A stretch of 64,000 nt of DNA from CALXXL01 sp964512385 (GTDB taxonomy: Bacteria > Verrucomicrobiota > Lentisphaeria > Victivallales > Victivallaceae): assembly GCA_964512385.1 (NCBI GenBank), contig CAZEHZ010000001.1, positions 62,001 through 126,000 of the forward strand. The letters run 5' to 3'. Shown here piece after piece: positions 17,828 to 25,951 of the stretch. The notes under the pieces are model-generated. The model was not told the origin of the DNA and did no database searches. It worked only from the letters and a program-made list of their open reading frames with translations. A program made the translations under genes and the position numbers. The first letter of the stretch is position 1. Every line of letters starts with the position of its first letter.

Positions 17828-20733
17828 CGTTGTTCCTCCAAACTGCGCCAGAACTCCGGCGTTAAGAAATCCGCCGGATTAAATCGCCCCAGCACATCGG
17901 CAAAGCTGTTCTGAAAATTAGACACCGCCCGCGGCGGCCAGAAGCAACGCCGCACAAAAATTGACTTTAACACCATGTCGGCACAATTCACCGCCGAGGC
18001 TAAAATGTCCGCATTTTCCGTTAATTCGGTAAACTCCTTTATCCCGGCCTCCGTATACACCAGCGGCACATAAAAATACGCCGCACGAATAACGGCATCC
18101 GCTTGAAAATCCGGCAAATTCAACTCCTTAAGCCCCGCCATATATAACGGTAACTGCAAATCCTGCCAATATTTTTCTTTATCCAAGCCAACCACCTGCC
18201 GCCATACCGACTCGGCTTCGGCGCCCTCTTCCACATTTTCCGTTACCGGCAGTAAACCCTTGCCGCCCCAATGTTTATCCTGCGGCGACTGTACTTTGCC
18301 GCCGGTTTTATAGTCAATAATCCGCCAATTAAAACCGCCGCCGGCATCCCGACGGTCGATGCGGTCTATCGTGCCGCGTAAACGCAAATTTTCCCGCCAG
18401 GCCTCCCGTTCGGCCTCCGGAAAGAACGCATAAAACACCCTTGGCCACGCCACTTCAAACGGTTGTTCCACCTTTACCGTATGCCAATTTTCCGCCATTA
18501 CTCCGGCCTGATGCGTGGCAAATCCCCGCAACGACTCTTCCAGCAACTCCAACTGCAATCCCACCAGACCACTGCCGCCGGAGGCAAAATTTTCCGCCTC
18601 CACCTGCGCCGCCAATTTACGGCACTGCGTTAAAATCTCATTTTCCGTTTCCCGGCCGGCCGACTTCAACCGCCCCCGGCAATAGCGTTCCACAATTTTA
18701 TGCAGTACCGTACCCCAAGTCATGTCATCCATTTCCAGACCGTTGCCGGACAACTCTTTACAACGCAGTATCCGTTCCCGATAATATTGAAACGGGCATT
18801 GCAGATAGGTGGAAAACCCGGTTACGCTGATGGTATTTTTTAATAAATTATCCACCTTTACCGGCAAAAACGGCGGAAAACTACCGTTAAGCTCCGTCGG
18901 CAGTGGCGACAACAACAATTTTTCATTTAATTCACTGCCGAACAACTCCTTACAACGCAACGGCAAGGTTTCGGCCGCCACCTGCATCAACAGTCGTGCC
19001 GGCCGCAAAACCGTACCGTCCGTCCCGGTTCGGGCCGCCAGCAACTGCAGATTATAACAGCCGGACAGATGTTTAAAACGCACCACGTCGGCCGCATAAT
19101 AATTATCCGCCGTCAACATAGACAAACTGCGTTTAAGTTGTTCCGGCAGAAAAATATCCGCCGTACTGCCGTAATTGAAATTTTCCGCATTAAAGCCCGC
19201 AATCAGCAAATTTCCACCACCGGAACGCCAGCCAAGTTCCAAAAAGCCAGACAATTCCGCCTGCCCGTCCCGGTTTGAATCCCCCGACAGCACGGCACTA
19301 TTCAATAATAAACGAAACAAAGTAATTCGCAACGGGTTGCCTATCGGCAATCTTACCGCATCGGCCACCAAATTTTTTAACGGTTCCAACTCCGCAAAAT
19401 CACCACGCACAAAATTACCGCTCTGCACCACCCGACCAGCCCACTCCCACACCGCATAGAGTTGATTATCAGCTATTAACACCGCAGCACGCTCGGCATA
19501 TAAAAACTTAAATGCGTCAAATTCCGCCCCGGTTTTATCCTGCGCATAAGCCCATGCCTCCGCACAACTGCTCAGCACTCTGCGTTGCTGAATATCATCC
19601 CACGCCGCCAGCACCGCAAACCAGTCCAAGCCGAAAATTTTAGTTGACAAATAATTCTGCACCAAGCCGTTACGCAACAACAGCATAAAACTGTCAAACG
19701 TTGGCACCGCCACCGCAAAATCCAGCAATCCGGCCAACAGCACCGCCAACGGCGACGAGGACAATGCGGCGGTTTGCGGCCGGTAAAACTCCGGCAACTC
19801 CGCATCCAAAGCGCATTTATCCAACAGTACATCCGCCGTCTGCGAATCCAGCACTCCAATCACCGCCGGGTACTCCGCCAACGGCAACGCCTTCAACGTA
19901 TTTACGATCTTTAGTGCTTCGTCCTCCGCCGTGGCCATAAAACGCAGGTTATCTTTAACGTTAAAATCTATCGGAGTTTGCAGATAATAATCCGGTTTCG
20001 GCCGCCCGAACTCATCAAAGTTTTCCAGCTCGCTGTCCGGCACCGGCAACCAGTGTTCCACCGGAATTTCCAACCGCTCCACCGCCGACAACACCGCCTG
20101 CTTTAACTCCAGACAACCGATAAATACTACTTTTTCCACCTCGGTACGGACATTGGCCGGCTGAACGGCGGAGTGCAGTATATTATTGGCGGCATCATCG
20201 GTCAAGTCCGTTAATTTTTGCAGATAACGCTGTTCCAGATTGGCAAAAGCCGAAAAACGCTCCAGCGTTTCATAATTATATTCACCCTCTTTGGCGGCCA
20301 GCAGATTAACCACTTGCGCTATACTGCGGTTTTCTCCCGCCAATGTCAACCTGGTCTGCTGCAGATTTCGGGCGACGCCGGCCAGATATGCCGCCGACAT
20401 ATTCTGCCAACTGGCCGCCTGACGAAACAGAATTTCACTCGTTTCAGCCGGAAGCTCACGCAAGGCCTCCACCCATTTCCACAAAACTTCCGCCTCCGAC
20501 GCTCCGGCCGGCAGGTTCAACAAGCGCTCCGGCTGAATTACCGTAAGATTTATTACGCCGTTGGCAAAACGCCCCGCCAGCTCCTCACGCAATAAACGGC
20601 ACGATTCAGCTGTAGGTGTTACCAGCAAAATTTTTTCAAAATTTCCGGTGTCCGCCTGCTCCATACCGTTCAACAGCTGTTTTACCGCCGAACTTAAAAT
20701 CGTTTCGTTTCTGCCCAATGCCGTCAGTTTCAT
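17824..20733 (-). CDS. addB: AddB-like PD-(D/E)xK nuclease
   Basis: A 969-residue protein directly upstream of the addA-like gene. The C-terminal nuclease is clear: a first cysteine in LQCPFQYY, the WGTVLHKIVERY helix, RGTIDRIDRRD and RIIDYKTGGK. The N-terminal part resembles an inactive helicase; where AddB proteins often have a GKT/GKS P-loop, this one reads GRNETILS, so ATP hydrolysis is unlikely. The C-terminal CxxCxxxxxC set of iron-sulfur AddB proteins is not obvious; only isolated cysteines remain. An in-frame ATG at 20796 exists, but the ATG at 20733 has GGAGA eight bases upstream and is preferred. Confidence 0.8.
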   Translation of the reverse strand: MKLTALGRNETILSSAVKQLLNGMEQADTGNFEKILLVTPTAESCRLLREELAGRFANGVINLTVIQPERLLNLPAGASEAEVLWKWVEALRELPAETSEILFRQAASWQNMSAAYLAGVARNLQQTRLTLAGENRSIAQVVNLLAAKEGEYNYETLERFSAFANLEQRYLQKLTDLTDDAANNILHSAVQPANVRTEVEKVVFIGCLELKQAVLSAVERLEIPVEHWLPVPDSELENFDEFGRPKPDYYLQTPIDFNVKDNLRFMATAEDEALKIVNTLKALPLAEYPAVIGVLDSQTADVLLDKCALDAELPEFYRPQTAALSSSPLAVLLAGLLDFAVAVPTFDSFMLLLRNGLVQNYLSTKIFGLDWFAVLAAWDDIQQRRVLSSCAEAWAYAQDKTGAEFDAFKFLYAERAAVLIADNQLYAVWEWAGRVVQSGNFVRGDFAELEPLKNLVADAVRLPIGNPLRITLFRLLLNSAVLSGDSNRDGQAELSGFLELGWRSGGGNLLIAGFNAENFNYGSTADIFLPEQLKRSLSMLTADNYYAADVVRFKHLSGCYNLQLLAARTGTDGTVLRPARLLMQVAAETLPLRCKELFGSELNEKLLLSPLPTELNGSFPPFLPVKVDNLLKNTISVTGFSTYLQCPFQYYRERILRCKELSGNGLEMDDMTWGTVLHKIVERYCRGRLKSAGRETENEILTQCRKLAAQVEAENFASGGSGLVGLQLELLEESLRGFATHQAGVMAENWHTVKVEQPFEVAWPRVFYAFFPEAEREAWRENLRLRGTIDRIDRRDAGGGFNWRIIDYKTGGKVQSPQDKHWGGKGLLPVTENVEEGAEAESVWRQVVGLDKEKYWQDLQLPLYMAGLKELNLPDFQADAVIRAAYFYVPLVYTEAGIKEFTELTENADILASAVNCADMVLKSIFVRRCFWPPRAVSNFQNSFADVLGRFNPADFLTPEFWRSLEEQR

Positions 20734-20768
20734 TATTTCTCCAAAATTTTGCGTGATTCTTATTAAAG

Positions 20769-20796
20769 AAGATAACCGGTTGCGGCTTAATTTCAA
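20769..20796 (-). promoter_or_regulatory. sigma70-like promoter for addB-addA
   Basis: Minus-strand TTGAAA (20796-20791) and TATCTT (20774-20769) have a 16-base spacer, with the predicted start about 30 bases before the addB ATG. It lies back to back with the RNA candidate at 20845-20958. Confidence 0.6.
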
Positions 20797-20844
20797 ATTT
20801 TTTTACTATTTTTGGGACTTTTTTTACTGATTTTCAATATTCGC

Positions 20845-20958
20845 CCGGAACAAACCGTTTTAATTCCGGTCTAATAAAGCAGTAAACTTCTTTCTTTATT
20901 GTGCCTGTTCAACAGGCCATGCCTCCGAGCCAGTGATGGGCGGGGGCTTGTTTTTTTT
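20845..20958 (+). ncRNA. candidate structured small RNA with four stem-loops
   Basis: Four inverted repeats follow one another with almost no gap: CCGGAA/TTCCGG (20845-20850 with 20864-20869), AATAAAG/CTTTATT (20873-20879 with 20894-20900), GCCTG/CAGGC (20903-20907 with 20913-20917) and GCCTCCG/CGGGGGC (20921-20927 with 20941-20947). The last needs a G-U pair that works only on the plus strand, and is followed by TTG and eight T. A weak promoter pattern, TTGGGA at 20812 and AATATT at 20836, would start transcription near 20848. It lacks the SRP RNA core and does not resemble 6S, tmRNA or RNase P RNA. It could be a trans-acting sRNA divergent from addB; expression is unproven. Confidence 0.5.
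20921..20958 (+). terminator. intrinsic terminator of the small-RNA candidate
   Basis: A GC-rich 7-bp stem is followed by eight T on the plus strand. No plus-strand protein gene ends nearby, so the terminator itself argues for a short plus-strand transcript here. Confidence 0.7.
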
Positions 20959-20989
20959 GGAGGGGCGGGATAAGAGTAATATGCGGCTT

Positions 20990-22063
20990 TTAGGTGTGGC
21001 GCAGATTTACTTTACTCACGTTGCCACGCCACACGATAATACGCCAAAACACATTAAGATAAATCGTTTGGGCTAAAACCAGCCCCCAATGCCAGCGGGC
21101 AATTAAAAAACACGGCGCCAACAACTTAAATGTCAGCTTGGCATACCATAGCATTTGCAGGTAAATCCGCCAGCGGCCAGCGGCAAAAATCTGCTTTAAC
21201 GCTTGCCGCCGAAGTTCAATGTCATACTTCTTTAAGCGGAAAAAACGCGACATAAAATCGTTTACCCATGAACAGAATCCATACCGTAAATCCTTACTCA
21301 TCTGCCGGTAATGCGTTTTGTAAAACTCCAGAAAAGAGATTATGTTGGCGGCAATATCGTGTATCGACCGGAGGTTTAAAGTGGTTGTTACCGAATTTGA
21401 ACGATGCCGGTAATAATAACCCACCCCGCCAATATAAACTATGCTCTGAGCCGCCCAAAACACCCGATACGTCCACTCGTCATCCTGATGCCGACGGCCG
21501 GGGACTTGATACAACTCGTTTTCCACCAGCAGTCCACGGCGGTAGCACTGCAGCCAAGTGGCGGAACGGAAACGGTTTTGCAAAATAATCTCCAACGCTT
21601 TTTTTCCGCTGAGTATTTGATTTTTCGGCAGATTACGTTTGATAACTTCTTCAACTTTAAACTCATTATTGTCGCCAATATGAAAAACCGTGGCGGCAAT
21701 GCCGATAATATCCAAGTTGCCAAATTCCGCCACCGCCGCATGGCTTCGGGCCAAAAGCGTTTCTTCCAGCACATCGTCGCCGTCCGCAAAAAAGATGTAT
21801 TGCCCGGCGGCATTTTGAATACCGTAGTTCCGGCTTACCGAGGCCGACCCGGTACACGGCAGTGATACCACGGCAAAACGACGGTCATCCGCAATCAGAG
21901 ACTGAATTAACGCCAGCGTACCGTCGGTACTCTCTTCCACCACACAAATACATTCAAAATCCGTAAAAGTCTGCGCTTTCACCGAGGCGATCAGTTCGGC
22001 AATATAATCGGCCACATTGCATGCCGGTACAATTATTGAAAAAAAAGGTGCACTGTTACTCAT
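20990..22063 (-). CDS. family 2 glycosyltransferase
   Basis: A 357-residue GT-A fold enzyme. It opens with FFSIIVPACNVADYI, has the nucleotide-sugar aspartates in FADGDD (Asp94-Asp97) and a GT2-type C-terminal half. The last ~70 residues are hydrophobic and basic, suggesting membrane association. It should transfer a sugar to a lipid-linked surface-glycan precursor; donor and acceptor are unknown. Its start overlaps the upstream glycosyltransferase stop by eight bases, so they are co-translated. The flippase gene across the divergent promoter region suggests a shared polysaccharide product. Confidence 0.85.
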   Translation of the reverse strand: MSNSAPFFSIIVPACNVADYIAELIASVKAQTFTDFECICVVEESTDGTLALIQSLIADDRRFAVVSLPCTGSASVSRNYGIQNAAGQYIFFADGDDVLEETLLARSHAAVAEFGNLDIIGIAATVFHIGDNNEFKVEEVIKRNLPKNQILSGKKALEIILQNRFRSATWLQCYRRGLLVENELYQVPGRRHQDDEWTYRVFWAAQSIVYIGGVGYYYRHRSNSVTTTLNLRSIHDIAANIISFLEFYKTHYRQMSKDLRYGFCSWVNDFMSRFFRLKKYDIELRRQALKQIFAAGRWRIYLQMLWYAKLTFKLLAPCFLIARWHWGLVLAQTIYLNVFWRIIVWRGNVSKVNLRHT

Positions 22064-23153
22064 TTTTTATACTCTTTTTTAACTTAATAATGGTACAAAA
22101 CAACCACACCGCCGCCACGCCGAATTGAGTACAACGGAAAAAATATTTTAAATCCGCCCGCTTTAAATCCGCCGGATTTACGGCTTTATACTCCACTTCC
22201 GCACACATGGCACGATACCGCTGATTAAAATCACCGAAATTACCGGCTTTATCACAAACCGCCGTCTGCAATTCATGGTAACGGGTGGTTAAATACAATG
22301 GCGCTTCCGCCGATGGGAAATATTGTTTTAAATTATTATCTTTAAACACTTTATAGCGTTCCTGCCACCGCATACACCACAATTCTTCCATCTCGGCAAA
22401 CCGCTTTTTCCGCTTCTGTAAAAACCGCAGACAGGCCGAACCCGGATTGGATACATAGAAGTACAGCACTTTATCCGACAATACCGCCCGCTGAACATAC
22501 GGCAGATACGAGAAGAAAAAAGCTTCATCCTCATTGATCTTCAGCCCAAGGCGAAACTGTAACTTATGCCGCTTAATTAAATCATGCCGGAACAGCGAAA
22601 GCGTTATATATCCACGTGCCGTAATTGACGCCGGATCACCCAGCCGCAAAAATGGATGCACCAGATTGGTTAACACCGCCGCCCGTTCCCACACTACTTC
22701 TCCCGGAACCGGAATTACGGCACTGATGTCGGCCGCTTTACCGTCTTTTATGCGTTGCAAGGCGCAACAACTCAAGTCGGCCTGATGGTTTTGGGCATTA
22801 TTATACAAGTTTTCCAAAAAGTCCGGTGCCACTTTATCATCGGCATCCACAAAACTGATCCATTCGCCTTCGGCCAACGTCAGCCCCCGGTTGCGCGCCG
22901 CACTGCTGCCTTGATTCGGGCCGGAAACAAACCGGATTATGTCCGGAAAGCGTTCGGCATACTCTTTGCCGATTTCCGGCGAGTTATCGGTTGAACCGTC
23001 GTCAATCAGGATAATCTGAATCGGCTTCAGCGTTTGCCCCGTCAACGAGTCCAGACAATCCCGCAGTTTATCCCCCGGATTATAGACCGGCACAATAACT
23101 GAAACCATACTGTTATTTAACATTTTCCGCCACTCGCTTTCCTGCAATCCCAT
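22056..23153 (-). CDS. family 2 glycosyltransferase
   Basis: A GT2 enzyme of up to 365 residues with SVIVPVYNPGD, LIDDGSTDNSPE and the DxD-like VDADD (about 102-106). The start is uncertain: ATG 23153 has only a distant GGAG buried in a 9-bp hairpin (23158-23185), whereas in-frame ATG codons at 23123 and 23108 would remove the non-conserved leader and begin near the first beta strand. It is the first gene of a two-gene minus-strand operon read from the divergent promoter region. Confidence 0.85.
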   Translation of the reverse strand: MGLQESEWRKMLNNSMVSVIVPVYNPGDKLRDCLDSLTGQTLKPIQIILIDDGSTDNSPEIGKEYAERFPDIIRFVSGPNQGSSAARNRGLTLAEGEWISFVDADDKVAPDFLENLYNNAQNHQADLSCCALQRIKDGKAADISAVIPVPGEVVWERAAVLTNLVHPFLRLGDPASITARGYITLSLFRHDLIKRHKLQFRLGLKINEDEAFFFSYLPYVQRAVLSDKVLYFYVSNPGSACLRFLQKRKKRFAEMEELWCMRWQERYKVFKDNNLKQYFPSAEAPLYLTTRYHELQTAVCDKAGNFGDFNQRYRAMCAEVEYKAVNPADLKRADLKYFFRCTQFGVAAVWLFCTIIKLKKSIKNE

Positions 23154-23157
23154 ATCG

Positions 23158-23185
23158 GTACCCGCTCCGGCATTGCAGCGGGTAC
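23158..23185 (-). promoter_or_regulatory. hairpin next to the glycosyltransferase start
   Basis: A perfect 9-bp inverted repeat, GTACCCGCT (23158-23166) and AGCGGGTAC (23177-23185), lies four bases ahead of the ATG at 23153 in the minus-strand leader. It would hide any ribosome site for that ATG, so it either favours the internal start at 23123 or controls translation. Confidence 0.5.
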
Positions 23186-23201
23186 GTTATTCACTAAAAA
23201 A

Positions 23202-23229
23202 AATTTACACGTTATATTCTTTTTTTCAA
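23202..23229 (-). promoter_or_regulatory. promoter candidate for the glycosyltransferase pair
   Basis: Minus-strand TTGAAA (23229-23224) and TAAATT (23207-23202) with a 16-base spacer, upstream of the two minus-strand GT2 genes. Confidence 0.45.
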
Positions 23230-23282
23230 CTGTTTTTATAATTTTTCTTACTATAAAAATTCACTATTCTGCAAAAACAACA

Positions 23283-23311
23283 TTGAAAAAGTTAATAAAC
23301 ATGGTTATAGT
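23283..23311 (+). promoter_or_regulatory. sigma70-like promoter for the plus-strand glycosyltransferase and flippase
   Basis: TTGAAA (23283-23288) and TATAGT (23306-23311) are separated by 17 bases. The untranslated leader to the ATG at 23405 would be about 85 bases. It is divergent from the promoter at 23202-23229. Confidence 0.6.
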
Positions 23312-23404
23312 ATGGTGTATTAGTAATTTTGGCTAATTAAATCGTTATATTTTTTCCGGACTTATGCCGTACATAGAATAATTTAAATAACATTGCGGGA
23401 CATT

Positions 23405-24358
23405 ATGAAAAATAATACAATTGTTACGATTGCCAACCAAAACTATTTTTGGGGTGCATTGCTTTTGGTCGCATCTGTCAGACAAGCCGGCATGGATGAA
23501 CCCATACATATCTTTCAGTCCGGCTTTACCGCAGAGATGAAAAATCAACTTGCCGCACTCGGTGATGTTACCATCTTTGAGGCCGACAGCAAGGGCCGCA
23601 GTTTAACCTGTCTGAAGCCGGAAGCCATGCTAAGCGCCAATACCGACTATATTACATGGGTGGACTCCGACGGCTATTTTAACGGCAATGTTTCCGAGTT
23701 GATGATTCCGTCCGCCCCGGATAAGGTTCATCTTAGATTGCGGTCGGCGGCCGACAATAAAAGCACCTTCGAGTCTCTGAATTTATATGCCCCGGATGAT
23801 GTACCCGGCAATATTCCACAGCATATTTTACAGGTTTGGCAACAGGATGTGCATAAGCTGGCCGGAACGGTCAACAGTACACCGAAAAATGCAACGTGCG
23901 CCGTGGCGTGCATTTTAGCTTTTCATAAAAACAGCCGGCCGTTTCTGGAAGCCTGGAAACAACAGATGGCGACCGTACTGCCGCAGAAAAACGTCGGCGT
24001 GGTGGATAAACACTTGTCGGCCTATCGGCAGTTGGATGAGTCGGTGCTGAACAGTCTGCTTTGTTTCTGGCCGCAAGCACCGCTGGCGGAAGATTACCGG
24101 TTAGATAAAAATCGCGCCAAATTGTTCCTCCATGTAGTGGGGATTCCCAAGCCCTGGGAGTGGTGGTCTAAAGCTACGTATAAAAAATATTATGTTGAAA
24201 TTATGCGGCTTGTCGATTGGATAAAAGAGCAAAATCTCCCGGATTTGAAGATTCCGCGGGCATTTAACCGCAAATATGCGTTTTTCCATAAGCATTGCAG
24301 TCTTATTTGTCTGCTTTATCGCATATTACGCAAATTGTCCTTGATTTTTAACCGGTAA
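23405..24358 (+). CDS. putative GT-A-fold glycosyltransferase
   Basis: A 317-residue protein starting with a strand-helix pattern (NTIVTIANQNYFWGALLLVASVR split over residues 4-26) and bearing a DxD-type metal site, WVDSDGYF (Asp87-Asp89). No exact family is recognised; it resembles GT8-like or capsular transferases that follow a soluble donor-binding fold. GCGGGA lies four bases before ATG 23405, better than the in-frame TTG at 23393. The C-terminus is basic and hydrophobic, suggesting peripheral membrane attachment. It precedes the flippase gene and probably acts on the same glycan. Confidence 0.65.
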   Translation: MKNNTIVTIANQNYFWGALLLVASVRQAGMDEPIHIFQSGFTAEMKNQLAALGDVTIFEADSKGRSLTCLKPEAMLSANTDYITWVDSDGYFNGNVSELMIPSAPDKVHLRLRSAADNKSTFESLNLYAPDDVPGNIPQHILQVWQQDVHKLAGTVNSTPKNATCAVACILAFHKNSRPFLEAWKQQMATVLPQKNVGVVDKHLSAYRQLDESVLNSLLCFWPQAPLAEDYRLDKNRAKLFLHVVGIPKPWEWWSKATYKKYYVEIMRLVDWIKEQNLPDLKIPRAFNRKYAFFHKHCSLICLLYRILRKLSLIFNR

Positions 24359-24415
24359 TAAAGTGTACACAATTATGTCATTTTTGTGCCAAATCGTGAT
24401 TCGGACGACGGAAGC

Positions 24416-25951
24416 ATGAAAATTCCGGTAATAAAAAACACCTTTACCGGCTATATAAAAATGGCGGTATTTTTACTTGAAGGCATTTTTGTCTCTCGCT
24501 GGATTATCCAATATCTGGGGATGGAACAATACGGCTTATGGGCGTTGTTATGGAGTCTTTTCGGCTACACATTACTGCTGGACGGCGGGTGCGGACTGGC
24601 GGCGCAAAAATATACCGCCGGCGGGTTGTATATTAAAAATCCACTGGAATACAGCCGGATAATCTCGACAATTTTCACCTTTCACAGCGTTATGGCACTG
24701 GTAATTGCCGGTGTAACGGTGGCAGGAGGCTTCTTTTTGCCGCAACTGCTGGATATTAACGAACCGGAAAAACTACAGCAGGCCCGAATCTGTTTCTTTC
24801 TGTTCGGTTTTGGGTCGGCCCTGCTGTTCCCCACCGGGCTGTTCCCGGAAATTTTAATCGGGTTGCAAAAAATCTATCTGCGCAACTCAATAACCGTTTG
24901 CAGTAAAATTGCCGAACTTGCCGGCGTCATCATTATGTTTTTGCTGGGCGGCAAACTAATCACCTTAATCGCTTTTATCATGTTTAGTACGCTGGCGGAG
25001 AATTTAATTACCGCCTTTTTTGCCTTTAAAAATATTCCCGGCTTTAAACTGCGGTTCTACAGCGACCGTAAACACTGGCGGGAAATTATCAGCTTTAGCG
25101 GTTATGTATATTTAGGTATTCTAAGTAATTTACTATTAACACGAACCAGCCGGATTTTAATCAGCATCTTCTGCGGCATGACCAGTGTGGGATTGTTCCA
25201 GATTTCCAGCAAACTGGCCGATTTATGTTCCAAATTAGTAACGCAGTATCAGGAAAATATTGCACCGATTACCGGAAGTCTGCATAAAAGAGGCAAGTTT
25301 TTGGCCTTAGGCCGTATTGTCTTTGGGGCAATGCGCTGGAATGCGTTCACGGCAACGGCGGTGATGTTACCGTCTTTCTTTTTAGCGGCGCCGCTGCTGT
25401 TGGTGTTGTTTAAAGTGGAGTCGCCGGATATTACCGCACTAAGTAGACTCTTTTTAGTCTCGCTGTATTTAACCATTGTCTACCGTTCGGTGCCGCAGAA
25501 GTATTTTGTGATGTCTGACCAGCACCGGTTTTCCAACTGGATTTTACTGGGCGAGGCCTTGGCCACCGTGGTATTGAATATATTGCTGTTAAAAACCTTC
25601 GGCATTGTGGTGGTGCTGTATGTGGCGATTGGCCTGAAGCTGTTTATCTCATTTGTCTTCTTTATGCCGCTGCTGTTAAAACGACTCCACCTGAACGCCT
25701 GGTTATTTGTGCGTAAAATCGGGATTGAACCGTTGCTGGCGGGGATTCCGGCCATGCTGTGGCTACAGGGCTTCAGTTATTTGGCTCCGGCGGCAACGCC
25801 TTGGGTAAAGATTATCGTTGCCGGCGGCATTGCCGGGGTTTTATACGGAATTGCCATGCTGGTATTCTGCCCGCTACCACGTAAAATACGCAAATTTATC
25901 CCCCCAATGTTATGCCGACTCTGCCGGATAAGTGGCGGCCGGCTCGACTAA
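24416..25951 (+). CDS. Wzx-like oligosaccharide flippase
   Basis: A ~511-residue integral membrane protein with about 12-14 spans, starting MKIPVIKNTFTGYIK and continuing with the LEGIFVSRWIIQYLG helix and short charged loops typical of polysaccharide-export flippases of the MOP superfamily. These move lipid-linked oligosaccharides across the inner membrane. An in-frame GTG at 24386 is possible, but ATG 24416 follows ACGGAAG. The gene converges on priA and the two stop codons overlap by three bases without a terminator hairpin. Confidence 0.82.
   Translation: MKIPVIKNTFTGYIKMAVFLLEGIFVSRWIIQYLGMEQYGLWALLWSLFGYTLLLDGGCGLAAQKYTAGGLYIKNPLEYSRIISTIFTFHSVMALVIAGVTVAGGFFLPQLLDINEPEKLQQARICFFLFGFGSALLFPTGLFPEILIGLQKIYLRNSITVCSKIAELAGVIIMFLLGGKLITLIAFIMFSTLAENLITAFFAFKNIPGFKLRFYSDRKHWREIISFSGYVYLGILSNLLLTRTSRILISIFCGMTSVGLFQISSKLADLCSKLVTQYQENIAPITGSLHKRGKFLALGRIVFGAMRWNAFTATAVMLPSFFLAAPLLLVLFKVESPDITALSRLFLVSLYLTIVYRSVPQKYFVMSDQHRFSNWILLGEALATVVLNILLLKTFGIVVVLYVAIGLKLFISFVFFMPLLLKRLHLNAWLFVRKIGIEPLLAGIPAMLWLQGFSYLAPAATPWVKIIVAGGIAGVLYGIAMLVFCPLPRKIRKFIPPMLCRLCRISGGRLD

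Noticed and set aside
20845..20958. 4.5S SRP RNA or 6S RNA
   Set aside because: The conserved SRP tip sequence is missing and there is no long closing stem with a central bubble as in 6S RNA.
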